A stretch of 6,621 nt of DNA from Cyanobacteria bacterium UBA8803 (GCA_003505715.1 DNXU01000227.1:3878-10498), one strand, 5' to 3'. Counted from the first letter of the stretch, positions 1-5,399 are shown. Numbers and translations: made by a program. Notes: generated by a model not told the origin, from the letters alone.

Positions 1-40
1 CCTCACCCCCTCACTCCCTCACCTCCTCACCCCTTGACCC
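1..40. repeat. Degenerate C-rich octamer tandem array
   Basis: The first 40 bases read as five consecutive 8-base units: CCTCACCC, CCTCACTC, CCTCACCT, CCTCACCC and the diverged CTTGACCC. The array reaches the left edge, so its full length is unknown. Arrays like this are common in cyanobacterial intergenic DNA. The period is eight here, whereas the other simple repeats in this window have period seven. No coding function is suggested. Confidence 0.8.
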
Positions 41-60
41 TAATTTTCCTGTGTTAAGCT

Positions 61-81
61 AATGGGAGATAATCTCCCATT
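61..81. repeat. 21-bp perfect palindrome (operator or upstream terminator stem)
   Basis: AATGGGAGAT and its exact reverse complement ATCTCCCATT flank a single central base, giving a 10-bp dyad. No T-run follows (next bases TTGCTTACCC), so it is a poor intrinsic terminator for a + strand gene lying left of the window. The near-zero spacer would suit a homodimeric DNA-binding protein or a cruciform. It lies 360 bp before mtnD. The role is inferred; the symmetry is directly visible. Confidence 0.6.
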
Positions 82-92
82 TGCTTACCCCT

Positions 93-133
93 AGCGATCT
101 CTCACGCTTGGGTTTCTTGAATAGAGCGATCGC
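93..133. repeat. Direct repeat copy 1 (41 bp, ends in a HIP1 site)
   Basis: Bases 93-116 are identical to 279-302 over 24 bases, starting AGCGATCTCTCACGCTTGGG. Similarity continues to about 133 with four mismatches, so roughly 37 of 41 positions match. The two copies start 186 bp apart. This copy ends in the 12-bp palindrome GAGCGATCGCTC (124-135), which contains a HIP1 octamer. It may be a dispersed genomic repeat or a duplicated regulatory site; the sequence alone does not decide. Confidence 0.75.
126..133. repeat. HIP1 octamer GCGATCGC (first of five in the window)
   Basis: GCGATCGC occurs here and at 1272-1279 and 2058-2065 (inside mtnW), 4821-4828 (after the kinase gene) and 6507-6514 (inside mtnX). 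About 0.1 would be expected by chance in this length. HIP1 over-representation is a known feature of many cyanobacterial genomes, and it is the strongest taxonomic clue here. Confidence 0.95.
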
Positions 134-254
134 TCCAAGTCGCTTGTCAGTGGGTTAAGGTTTTCTTTGCCGAACTGCTCGCACAGGGAAATTTTACATA
201 TTTTGGGTTTTTATACCATTTGAGCGCTTGTAGGCGATAATATTAGAGCGTCAC

Positions 255-273
255 TATTGTCCCTCTAACAATA
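255..273. promoter_or_regulatory. Small dyad TATTGT-7-ACAATA
   Basis: A 6-bp inverted repeat with spacer CCCTCTA. Its right half, CTAACAAT, recurs exactly at 414-421 in a second, tighter dyad just before mtnD. The shared half-sites raise the possibility of paired sites for one regulator. Short AT-rich dyads also arise by chance, so confidence is low. Confidence 0.25.
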
Positions 274-278
274 AGCCC

Positions 279-319
279 AGCGATCTCTCACGCTTGGGTT
301 TCCTCAATCGATCGATCGC
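279..319. repeat. Direct repeat copy 2 (41 bp)
   Basis: Second copy of the element at 93-133: 24 identical bases, then a diverged tail with ATCGATCGATCGCC where copy 1 has the HIP1 palindrome. It lies about 120 bp before the mtnD start, so it may fall inside the mtnD promoter or leader. Confidence 0.75.
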
Positions 320-336
320 CGATCTGGAAAATAGAG

Positions 337-373
337 AGAGGCAATATGGAACCAGGCAGCAGGCTTAGCCTCT
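337..373 (+). other. Possible leader hairpin before mtnD
   Basis: AGAGGC (337-342) is exactly complementary to GCCTCT (368-373) across 25 bases. A smaller alternative stem AGGC/GCCT (361-364 with 368-371) shares the right arm, so the two would be mutually exclusive. It lies 68 bases before the GTG. I see no SAM-riboswitch consensus. The pairing is visible; any regulatory role is speculative. Confidence 0.2.
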
Positions 374-407
374 AAAGGGCAATGTAAGAGCTAATATTTG
401 TAGATAT

Positions 408-421
408 ATTGTTCTAACAAT
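408..421. promoter_or_regulatory. Dyad ATTGTT-CT-AACAAT just before mtnD
   Basis: A perfect 6-bp inverted repeat with a 2-bp centre, ending 19 bases before the mtnD start codon and 8 bases before its Shine-Dalgarno. It shares CTAACAAT with the dyad at 255-273. Its position would suit an operator or a structure affecting translation start. No matching regulator family is recognised. Confidence 0.3.
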
Positions 422-429
422 TGCTAGAT

Positions 430-434
430 GGAGG
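430..434 (+). promoter_or_regulatory. Ribosome binding site for mtnD
   Basis: GGAGG lies six bases before the GTG at 441. This spacing fixes the GTG start and gives an N-terminus (MAILQLENG) of the kind expected for the family. Confidence 0.8.
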
Positions 435-440
435 TGTAGT

Positions 441-995
441 GTGGCAATTTTGCAACTGGAGAATGGTACAGCGTACACGCAACTTGATGATATTGCGCGG
501 GAGTTGGCTCCTTTAAACGTTGAACTCAATCGGTGGCCTGTAGGAGACGATCCAGTAATTCAGAGTCTACTAGCTCAAGATGTTCTGAGCGACGCACAGA
601 AAGAGCAGGTACTCCAGGCACTGGATAGCTACTTTGAACAACTCAAGCAAACTGCTGGCTATCAGTCTCGCGATTTAATTGTGCTGCATCCAGAAACACC
701 CAATCTCAAAACCCTCCTCTCTAAATTTAACCTTTGTCACTACCACACCGATGACGAAGTACGGTATATCGTTGCTGGTGAAGGCGTCTTTGGCTTTGTG
801 CGTCCTGATGGCACTCAGGTGGAACTAACAGTGCAGGCAGAGGAATACATCAACGTCCCAGCTAATACCGAACACTGGTTTTATTTAACCGGGTTACAAA
901 GGATTAAAGCAGTGCGTTACTTTACCACCATGGCAGGTTGGGTTCCAGAGTACACGGGTACGGAAATTAAATTCCGCACCGCAGCCGTTGTTTGA
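441..995 (+). CDS. mtnD: Acireductone dioxygenase (methionine salvage)
   Basis: This enzyme oxidises the acireductone 1,2-dihydroxy-3-keto-5-methylthiopentene with O2. The Fe(II) form yields formate and 2-keto-4-methylthiobutyrate, the direct precursor of methionine; the Ni form is known to give methylthiopropionate, formate and CO instead. The 184-aa protein is a cytosolic cupin of normal family length. The metal-binding set is complete: H100, H102 and E106 in CHYHTDDEVRY, plus H145 in NTEHWFYL. The cupin turn VAGEGVFGF (111-119) is present. The start is GTG, set by GGAGG six bases upstream. mtnW follows in the same direction after 151 bp, so co-transcription is plausible. Nothing looks truncated or altered. 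Metal identity, and so the product, cannot be read from sequence. Confidence 0.95.
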   Translation: MAILQLENGTAYTQLDDIARELAPLNVELNRWPVGDDPVIQSLLAQDVLSDAQKEQVLQALDSYFEQLKQTAGYQSRDLIVLHPETPNLKTLLSKFNLCHYHTDDEVRYIVAGEGVFGFVRPDGTQVELTVQAEEYINVPANTEHWFYLTGLQRIKAVRYFTTMAGWVPEYTGTEIKFRTAAVV

Positions 996-1028
996 TGGCA
1001 GAAAATAACGGAAATTATTACTTGTACC

Positions 1029-1066
1029 AAATCCGGATTTAATACCCCCTTTTTTAGCAACCCCCA
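1029..1066. other. Palindrome AAATCCGGATTT followed by C/T tracts
   Basis: A 12-bp perfect palindrome (1029-1040) is followed by ACCCCCTTTTTTAG and a second C5 run. With no loop bases it would form only a poor RNA hairpin, so I do not call a terminator although T6 follows. Similar palindrome and pyrimidine-tract combinations are frequent in cyanobacterial spacers. Confidence 0.4.
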
Positions 1067-1073
1067 TAATCTT

Positions 1074-1102
1074 GTAGAGACGTGCCACCGGAACGTCTCT
1101 AC
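1074..1102. repeat. Palindromic element GTAGAGACGT...ACGTCTCTAC
   Basis: A perfect 10-bp stem (1074-1083 with 1093-1102) closes a 9-base loop. From memory, GTAGAGACG/CGTCTCTAC palindromes with varying loops recur many times in the intergenic DNA of filamentous and other cyanobacteria, so this is probably one copy of a dispersed family. It lies in the mtnD-mtnW spacer, ending 44 bases before the mtnW ATG. In a joint mRNA it would form a hairpin that could affect processing or the relative level of mtnW. No T-run follows, so it is not a standard terminator. Confidence 0.7.
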
Positions 1103-1146
1103 GGCTAGACTAATAAATCCGTTGCCAATTTTAGCCCATCGGAAGC

Positions 1147-2316
1147 ATGGCCATTGAAGTTGATTATCGTTTTCCTCCTGGTGTTGATGCCCAAAAACAA
1201 GCCAAAGTAATTGCTGTAGGACAAACTGTTGGAACTTGGGATGCACGTTTTGCTGATCGCGAGGAAACGTTGCGATCGCATCTCGCTGAAGTCGTCAAAG
1301 GTATTACCGAACCAGATGGTTCTAGCCTAGTTACCATCAGTTTTCCAGAAGCTAATGTGGAAAATGATATCTCCAGCCTGCTGACAATGATTTTTGGTAA
1401 ATACTCGATGGCTGGAGCAGCTAAAGTTATGGCGGTACGTTTGCCGGAACACTACGGCAGGCGTCCAAAACTGGGGATTAAGGGTATTCGGGAACGGTTG
1501 GGGGTAGACAAGCGCCCTCTAATTATGGCGATTTTTAAGCCCGCTTTGGGTCTTGCCGCAGATGATCATGCGGCCATTTTGCAAGAGGTTGCTAGCGCTG
1601 GACTAGATATTATTAAAGATGACGAGATTATGGCAGACTTGGAGGTGGCACCGACGCTAAAACGCCTCCAAGCCTGCCGACAGGTACTTGATACGGTCAA
1701 GCAGCAAACGGGGCGAACAGTACTTTATGCTGTTAATGTTACGGGTTCTGCTCACCAATTAATCGAGAAAGCCCGCCTCTTGGTACGTGAAGGCGCAAAT
1801 GCCTTACTACTCAACGTTCTGACCTACGGCTTCTCCGTACTTGATGCCCTAGCTGCTGACCCAGAAATTAACGTACCAATTTTTGCCCATCCTGCCTTAG
1901 CTGGGGCGCTGTGTGCTGCTCCCGACTATGGTATGGCTTACTCTGTAGTGTTGGGAGCGCTGATGGCTCATAGTGGGGCGGATGCGGTACTCTATCCTGC
2001 CCATTATGGTAGTTTGCCCTTTGACCCAAAAGAAGAAGCACAAATTCGGGATAGTTTGCGATCGCGTAACGTCTTCCCGGTTCCTTCCGCTGGCATTCAT
2101 CCCGGTATCGTGCCTCAGGTGCTGCAAGATTACGCTCAAGAGGTAATTCTCAACGCTGGTACAGGAATTATGGATCACCCCGACGGATCTGGTGCTGGCG
2201 TCAAGGCGTTCCTTGAAGCCTTAGAATACGTTCAGCAAGGTCAGTCGTTTCAACCAGAAATCTTACCGCAGGGAGCGTTACGCCGTGCGATTGAGAAATG
2301 GGGAATTGGAAATTGA
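1147..2316 (+). CDS. mtnW: RuBisCO-like protein, DK-MTP-1-phosphate enolase
   Basis: MtnW enolises 2,3-diketo-5-methylthiopentyl-1-phosphate, giving the substrate of MtnX. The 389-aa protein aligns by eye with Bacillus MtnW throughout (GQTVGTWDARF; FPEANVENDISSLLTMIFGK; SAGIHPG). The metal site is intact: K157, the lysine carbamylated in this fold, with D159 and E160 in DIIKDDE. Also present are K85, K131, H248 in FAHPAL and S314. It is a type IV form, not photosynthetic RuBisCO: the HP after the loop replaces HR, and the mobile loop-6 lysine region is absent. One phosphate-loop glycine is changed (NAGTG, T339, where I recall NAGGG in Bacillus). The ATG is the only start available, because TAG lies in frame at 1132-1134. 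GGAAG ends one base before it, too close for a normal Shine-Dalgarno. The last residues, GIGN, and the stop fall in a heptamer repeat. Confidence 0.95.
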   Translation: MAIEVDYRFPPGVDAQKQAKVIAVGQTVGTWDARFADREETLRSHLAEVVKGITEPDGSSLVTISFPEANVENDISSLLTMIFGKYSMAGAAKVMAVRLPEHYGRRPKLGIKGIRERLGVDKRPLIMAIFKPALGLAADDHAAILQEVASAGLDIIKDDEIMADLEVAPTLKRLQACRQVLDTVKQQTGRTVLYAVNVTGSAHQLIEKARLLVREGANALLLNVLTYGFSVLDALAADPEINVPIFAHPALAGALCAAPDYGMAYSVVLGALMAHSGADAVLYPAHYGSLPFDPKEEAQIRDSLRSRNVFPVPSAGIHPGIVPQVLQDYAQEVILNAGTGIMDHPDGSGAGVKAFLEALEYVQQGQSFQPEILPQGALRRAIEKWGIGN

Positions 2317-2322
2317 AAATTA
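2302..2322. repeat. Degenerate heptamer repeat spanning the mtnW stop
   Basis: Three 7-base units, GGAATTG, GAAATTG and AAAATTA, run from the last mtnW codons into the spacer. The stop TGA (2314-2316) is formed inside the second and third units. GGAATTG-type heptamers are familiar short tandem repeats in cyanobacteria. The repeat therefore appears to encode the C-terminal I-G-N of MtnW. Confidence 0.6.
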
Positions 2323-2357
2323 GGACGTGTAGTACTGGGCTGATGTAGACGCTGGTT

Positions 2358-2398
2358 TAGCCATGGCAATGGCTATCCTACTAATGTGATTAGTAGGA
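2358..2398 (+). other. Two abutting hairpins after mtnW
   Basis: TAGCCAT-GGCA-ATGGCTA (2358-2375; 7-bp stem, 4-base loop) is followed without a gap by TCCTACTAAT-GTG-ATTAGTAGGA (2376-2398; 10-bp stem, 3-base loop). Neither is followed by a T-run. They would form a paired structure in the mtnW 3' region, perhaps stabilising the mRNA, or they could be the edge of a small mobile repeat. AGGACTTATGCAAA from 2396 resembles a sequence I recall at the ends of cyanobacterial insertion elements; that memory is unverified. Confidence 0.55.
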
Positions 2399-2433
2399 CT
2401 TATGCAAATACCCTGCCCGGTTGCGTTGATATT

Positions 2434-2510
2434 GTTCGTAGTAACCAATAAGAGTGGTTGACAAGGCTCTATTGTCAACCACTCTTATTGGTTACTACAA
2501 ACCTTTTTAT
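2434..2510 (+). terminator. Very long hairpin plus T5, probable terminator after mtnW
   Basis: Bases 2438-2464 and 2472-2498 are exact reverse complements (27 bp) around the loop GGCTCTA. Three more pairs beyond a C/A mismatch extend the arms to 31 bp (2434-2464 with 2472-2502). CTTTTTAT follows on the + strand, as in an intrinsic terminator, while the minus strand has no T-run after the stem. It lies 118 bases after the mtnW stop and before the kinase gene, a sensible place to end a mtnD-mtnW transcript. The arm is far longer than a usual terminator and only moderately GC-rich, so a dispersed palindromic element serving as a terminator is equally possible. Confidence 0.65.
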
Positions 2511-2512
2511 AC

Positions 2513-2719
2513 AAGTAAAGAGGCTACCGGACATGATATCATTTGTAAACTTTTAGCGTAGCCAAGAAGACAATTTTATTAACAAACATAACGTTAATTT
2601 TTATTCATATTTAATAGCTACTCTCAAAAAACTGTTTTGTTCTGTAGACTAAGTGAAGCTTTTGGATAAACCAGTTTCCGAAAGATTCCACCTTTATTAG
2701 GGCTGTAGCCTCTTTATTT
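2513..2719. repeat. AT-rich segment bounded by 15-bp inverted repeats
   Basis: Bases 2513-2527 (AAGTAAAGAGGCTAC) and 2705-2719 (GTAGCCTCTTTATTT) are reverse complements at 14 of 15 positions, with 12 contiguous. The 177 bp between them are AT-rich and have no credible ORF. The layout resembles a small non-autonomous element such as a MITE, but I see no convincing target-site duplication, so chance or a regulatory looping pair remains possible. With the hairpins above and the sites below, this accounts for the 557-bp gap 2317-2873. Confidence 0.35.
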
Positions 2720-2763
2720 CGGAATAAATTATAAATTTTCTATCAATATATAGACTAAATTCG

Positions 2764-2769
2764 TATAAT
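2764..2769 (+). promoter_or_regulatory. Candidate -10 box for the kinase gene
   Basis: A perfect TATAAT lies 104 bp before the kinase ATG in an AT-rich stretch. At 17-bp spacing the upstream hexamer is TATCAA, a poor -35 match. An alternative is TTGAGA (2812-2817) with GATTTA (2835-2840) at 17 bp. Neither is strong. Confidence 0.3.
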
Positions 2770-2856
2770 TTTTTATAAAAGAAAGTGATACCGCATACCC
2801 AAAGTTTAGTGTTGAGAGGTGTTGGAGCTTACAAGATTTATTATTTTTTTTCAAAT

Positions 2857-2861
2857 AAGGA
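2857..2861 (+). promoter_or_regulatory. Weak ribosome binding site for the kinase gene
   Basis: AAGGA lies 12 bases before the ATG at 2874, somewhat farther than optimal. It is the only purine-rich candidate nearby and follows a T8 run at 2844-2851. Confidence 0.45.
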
Positions 2862-2873
2862 AAATTTATAGCC

Positions 2874-4742
2874 ATGACTGCCAATCCAAATTCAAGAGCG
2901 CCTCAGGCATCCTCAAGTAAAGTATTAGGGCTTCAATTTCCTGTAGCCAGATGGGTTCAAAAAACTACTCGTCGTCTTAGTATTGGTACAAAAATTAGCT
3001 GCGGATATGCTCTAGCTCTGGGTATTGCGGTTGTAGGCACCATGAGTGGAATGCTGATTGGAGATTACTATCACTACGAGGCTATGGAGAAGGAAGAGGA
3101 TGCACGAGAAGAACTTCGTTCTCTGCATGATTTACAAACTAGCTTACTACAGTTAATAGCTCATGAAGAACAACTAGCTTATTCCTTAAAAAATCACCAT
3201 ATTTGGCAGATAAATTATACCAATTTTATCAAGCATTCCCGTGAACTTAACGAGCTATTGTTTAAATTTAAATCTTCTGAAGGCTATACAAAAGATTCCA
3301 AAGTGAAGGAATTATCGGAGGAAATTAAAATTGGAGACCACATTTCAAAAACCCATTATTTGTTTCTAGAAAAGCACTTAAATGAAGTTAATTTAATTGC
3401 TCTTGAAATTGAGAAATATGATTTTAATTCATCACAATTTGAAGTAGCCCAAAAACATCTTTTGAATTTAAATAGTGCCGATCTAGTTCTTGAAGCCAAT
3501 AAACTAGCTGATGAACTGTCTGAATTAATTGCATTTTCTTACAAAGAATACGATCAAGCAGAGAGGGAAGTCGTAGCTGCGCAGACCCTTCGAGTTCGGA
3601 TTCTTACTGCTAGTATACTGATGTCAGTTACGATCTCTACTATTCTGGCTCTTGCTACTATCAAGATGATCAATCTACCCATCAAAAAAGTAACTGCTGT
3701 AGCTCAGAAAGTCGCTCAAGATATCAATTTTGACCTACAAGCACCCGTGACTACAGAAGACGAAATGGGGGTGTTGGCCGTTACTCTCAACACTCTTATT
3801 CAAAGAGTAGCAGCACACACTCAAGAACTTTCACAAAAGAATCAGCAACTTTTGCAAGCTCACCAAGAACTGAGCCAAACTCTACAAACTCTCCAGCAAA
3901 CTCAAGCACAACTAATTCAGTCGGAAAAGATGTCTAGTCTTGGTCAAATGGTGGCAGGCATTGCTCATGAAATCAATAACCCGATCAACTTCATCTCCAA
4001 CAACCTTGATTACGCCAAAAATTATACTCAAGAGCTGATGGAATTAGTACACCTTTACCAACAAGAATATGCTAACGTAACTCCTCTCATTCAAAACCAA
4101 CTTGCCGAGATTGAGTTTGACTTTCTCGTTGAGGATTTGCCTAAAACCTTGGAATCTATGAAAATAGGTACTGAGCGCATCCACCATCTGGTGGTGTCCC
4201 TACGCAATTTCTGTCGAATTGATGGAGATGAGATGAAGTTTATCAATATCCATGAGGGAATTGAAAGCACTCTATTTATTCTAAATCACCAGCTCAAACA
4301 TGGAATTAAAGTGGTGAAAAAATATGGTGATTTACCCTTAATTGAATGTTATTCAGCACAACTGAATCAAGTATTTATGAACATCATTCAAAATGCTATC
4401 GATGCTCTACAGAGCGAAGCCATGGAACGTGATAAGCAAATCGAGATTGAGACGATAACAGTAGCACAGAATCAAACTCAAGTAAAGATTAAGGATAATG
4501 CCTTAGGGATTTCCGCAGCGATAAAAGGCAAGATTTTTGATCCGTTTTTTACTACTAAAGAAGTGGGCAAAGGTACAGGGTTAGGGCTAGCAATTTGCTA
4601 TCAAATTATTAACAAGCATTATGGTCAGATTGAAGTCAATTCCCAGCCCGGTTTAGGTACAGAATTTACGATCGCTCTGCCCATCCAACAGCCACACTCC
4701 CCAACTGCTGATACCTCAGAAAAGCTACCAAGCAGGGTTTGA
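2874..4742 (+). CDS. Membrane sensor histidine kinase with HAMP domain
   Basis: A 622-aa two-component sensor kinase of the inner membrane. After a Ser/Gln-rich tail come a first membrane helix (about 41-63), a helical sensor region of about 175 residues, a second helix (about 242-264), a HAMP domain (about 265-317; P269, E297-M-G), a Gln-rich coiled coil (315-350), HisKA with phospho-acceptor H365 in GIAHEINNP, and HATPase_c. In the ATPase domain the N-box is [16 protein letters not shown] (497-512), the F-box FDPFF (555-559) and the G2 loop [10 protein letters not shown] (565-574). The usual DxGxG reads DNALG (541-545), with Ala for the first Gly. No receiver domain or response-regulator gene is nearby, so the partner and signal are unknown. 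The sensor-coding part looks more AT-rich than the catalytic half. A role in methionine salvage is not supported. Confidence 0.92.
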   Translation: MTANPNSRAPQASSSKVLGLQFPVARWVQKTTRRLSIGTKISCGYALALGIAVVGTMSGMLIGDYYHYEAMEKEEDAREELRSLHDLQTSLLQLIAHEEQLAYSLKNHHIWQINYTNFIKHSRELNELLFKFKSSEGYTKDSKVKELSEEIKIGDHISKTHYLFLEKHLNEVNLIALEIEKYDFNSSQFEVAQKHLLNLNSADLVLEANKLADELSELIAFSYKEYDQAEREVVAAQTLRVRILTASILMSVTISTILALATIKMINLPIKKVTAVAQKVAQDINFDLQAPVTTEDEMGVLAVTLNTLIQRVAAHTQELSQKNQQLLQAHQELSQTLQTLQQTQAQLIQSEKMSSLGQMVAGIAHEINNPINFISNNLDYAKNYTQELMELVHLYQQEYANVTPLIQNQLAEIEFDFLVEDLPKTLESMKIGTERIHHLVVSLRNFCRIDGDEMKFINIHEGIESTLFILNHQLKHGIKVVKKYGDLPLIECYSAQLNQVFMNIIQNAIDALQSEAMERDKQIEIETITVAQNQTQVKIKDNALGISAAIKGKIFDPFFTTKEVGKGTGLGLAICYQIINKHYGQIEVNSQPGLGTEFTIALPIQQPHSPTADTSEKLPSRV

Positions 4743-4753
4743 TGACCAGAAGA

Positions 4754-4787
4754 TTTTAGATTGGAGAACAGAATCTCCAATCCAAAA
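4754..4787. terminator. Hairpin after the kinase gene
   Basis: GATTGGAGA (4759-4767) pairs with TCTCCAATC (4774-4782) around ACAGAA. TTTT (4754-4757) and AAAA (4784-4787) extend the stem past one A/C mismatch. It starts 12 bases after the kinase stop. There is no T-run on the 3' side in either direction, so it is a weak candidate terminator between the convergent kinase and minus-strand genes. Confidence 0.45.
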
Positions 4788-4843
4788 CCGCTTGGCCGAA
4801 GTGCAGATTCAAGAGAATTAGCGATCGCACCCCGTTTCCCCCA

Positions 4844-4880
4844 TTCATTGTCCATTATTGATTGCCATGAACAATGAACA
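4844..4880. repeat. Heptamer short tandem repeat cluster
   Basis: Degenerate 7-base units TTCATTG, TCCATTA and TTGATTG (4844-4864) are followed by two perfect ATGAACA units (4867-4880) of the opposite sense. The ends TTCATTGT (4844-4851) and ACAATGAA (4871-4878) can pair over a 19-base loop. This CATTG-type heptamer is a familiar cyanobacterial spacer repeat. It sits just beyond the 3' end of the minus-strand hypothetical gene. Confidence 0.55.
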
Positions 4881-4894
4881 AACCAGATAAAATA

Positions 4895-5242
4895 TTACTG
4901 GTTCCACACTTCATCAATAGGTGGTGGTTCTGGTGGAAGGGGTTTCGAGGACACAGGCTTTTCGTTAACCTCCGTGGACTCACTCAAGGAATGAATCGGA
5001 GCCGTAGAACGGATAGTACTGACCCAATTATTAGGATTTCTGGCTGTAACTGCTGTTGGTATGGGATTGCCCCGCTCTAGCAAAGAACTAAGATGGTGTA
5101 ACCCTTCACACAACTTGTGTAAGTGGGTGCAGCGGTAATCAGCGGCTTGCCAGTCTCCTGCTTCGAGAGCTTCTGCATAGCCTCGCTGTAAAGCTCGGAT
5201 TAGTCGGAGTTGGGTTTCAATGATAGGATAATTGATCGTCAT
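4895..5242 (-). CDS. Hypothetical protein, 115 aa, helical with Pro-rich tail
   Basis: I do not recognise this family. The N-terminal half (about 5-58) is amphipathic and helical, with regular Leu/Ala spacing (IRALQRGYAEALEAGDWQAA, then LHKLCEGLHHLSSLLE). The C-terminal half is low-complexity, rich in Ser and Pro, and ends in PLPPEPPPIDEVWNQ. There is no signal peptide, membrane helix or catalytic motif, so it is probably a small cytosolic protein. This composition reads as a real protein, whereas the overlapping + strand frames give Trp/Arg-rich nonsense. No Shine-Dalgarno precedes the ATG. The frame upstream ends in TGA at 5258-5260, five codons before this ATG and in the same frame, which suggests translational coupling or an interrupted longer gene. 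It is convergent with the kinase gene. Confidence 0.65.
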   Translation of the reverse strand: MTINYPIIETQLRLIRALQRGYAEALEAGDWQAADYRCTHLHKLCEGLHHLSSLLERGNPIPTAVTARNPNNWVSTIRSTAPIHSLSESTEVNEKPVSSKPLPPEPPPIDEVWNQ

Positions 5243-5257
5243 GGGTTTGGCTGTGTT

Positions 5258-5399
5258 TCAATAGAACTTGGCATCTACCCCCTGGTACATCTGATAGTTT
5301 CTGACGGGCTGGATCGCCAAATTACGGTTAGAGGTAAAGATTGGCACAGCAATAGGGGGACGAGCGCTACAGCGGAGATGTTTCTAAAATCTTCATCAC
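5258..5399 (-). pseudogene. Small ORF of about 45 aa, apparently broken by a frameshift
   Basis: On the minus strand, a start at ATG 5394-5396 (or GTG 5397-5399) encodes MKILETSPL and then stops at TAG (5367-5369). One frame over, an open frame free of stops from 5383 reads RPPIAVPIFTSNRN followed by LAIQPVRNYQMYQGVDAKFY and ends at TGA 5258-5260. Removing one base near 5368 would join both into a natural-looking protein of about 45 residues. A good Shine-Dalgarno (AAGGGAG, minus strand, about 5411-5417) lies 11 bases before the GTG. It is followed after 15 bases by the 115-aa gene in the same direction. I do not recognise the family. Alternatives are a sequencing error, a programmed shift, or translation only of the downstream part. 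Confidence 0.4.

Noticed and set aside
1..40. CRISPR array
   Set aside because: The units are 8-base degenerate tandem copies with no spacers; it is a simple repeat.
320..440. SAM or other riboswitch before mtnD
   Set aside because: Methionine salvage genes in Bacillus carry S-box leaders, but no S-box conserved core or other riboswitch consensus I know is present; only a small hairpin is seen.
894..1246. Open frames on the minus strand over the mtnD end and mtnW start
   Set aside because: They lie antisense to well-supported enzymes, their translations have no family features, and they have no ribosome binding sites.
1897..2178. 93-codon minus-strand frame inside mtnW
   Set aside because: It is antisense to conserved RuBisCO-like motifs, and the composition is not protein-like.
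1147..2316. Photosynthetic RuBisCO large subunit
   Set aside because: The protein is too short, lacks the loop-6 lysine region and has HP where RuBisCO has HR. It matches the MtnW family instead.
2458..2490. Promoter with perfect -35 TTGACA inside the long hairpin
   Set aside because: TTGACA appears symmetrically on both strands because of the palindrome, and no acceptable -10 lies 16-18 bp downstream on either.
4625..4855. 76-codon minus-strand frame over the kinase 3' end
   Set aside because: It is antisense to the conserved kinase C-terminus and runs through the hairpin and repeats after it; no domain is visible.
4874..5080. 68-codon + strand frame opposite the 115-aa gene
   Set aside because: The Trp/Arg-rich product is the complement of the Pro-rich tail of the minus-strand protein, and the start codon lies in a heptamer repeat.
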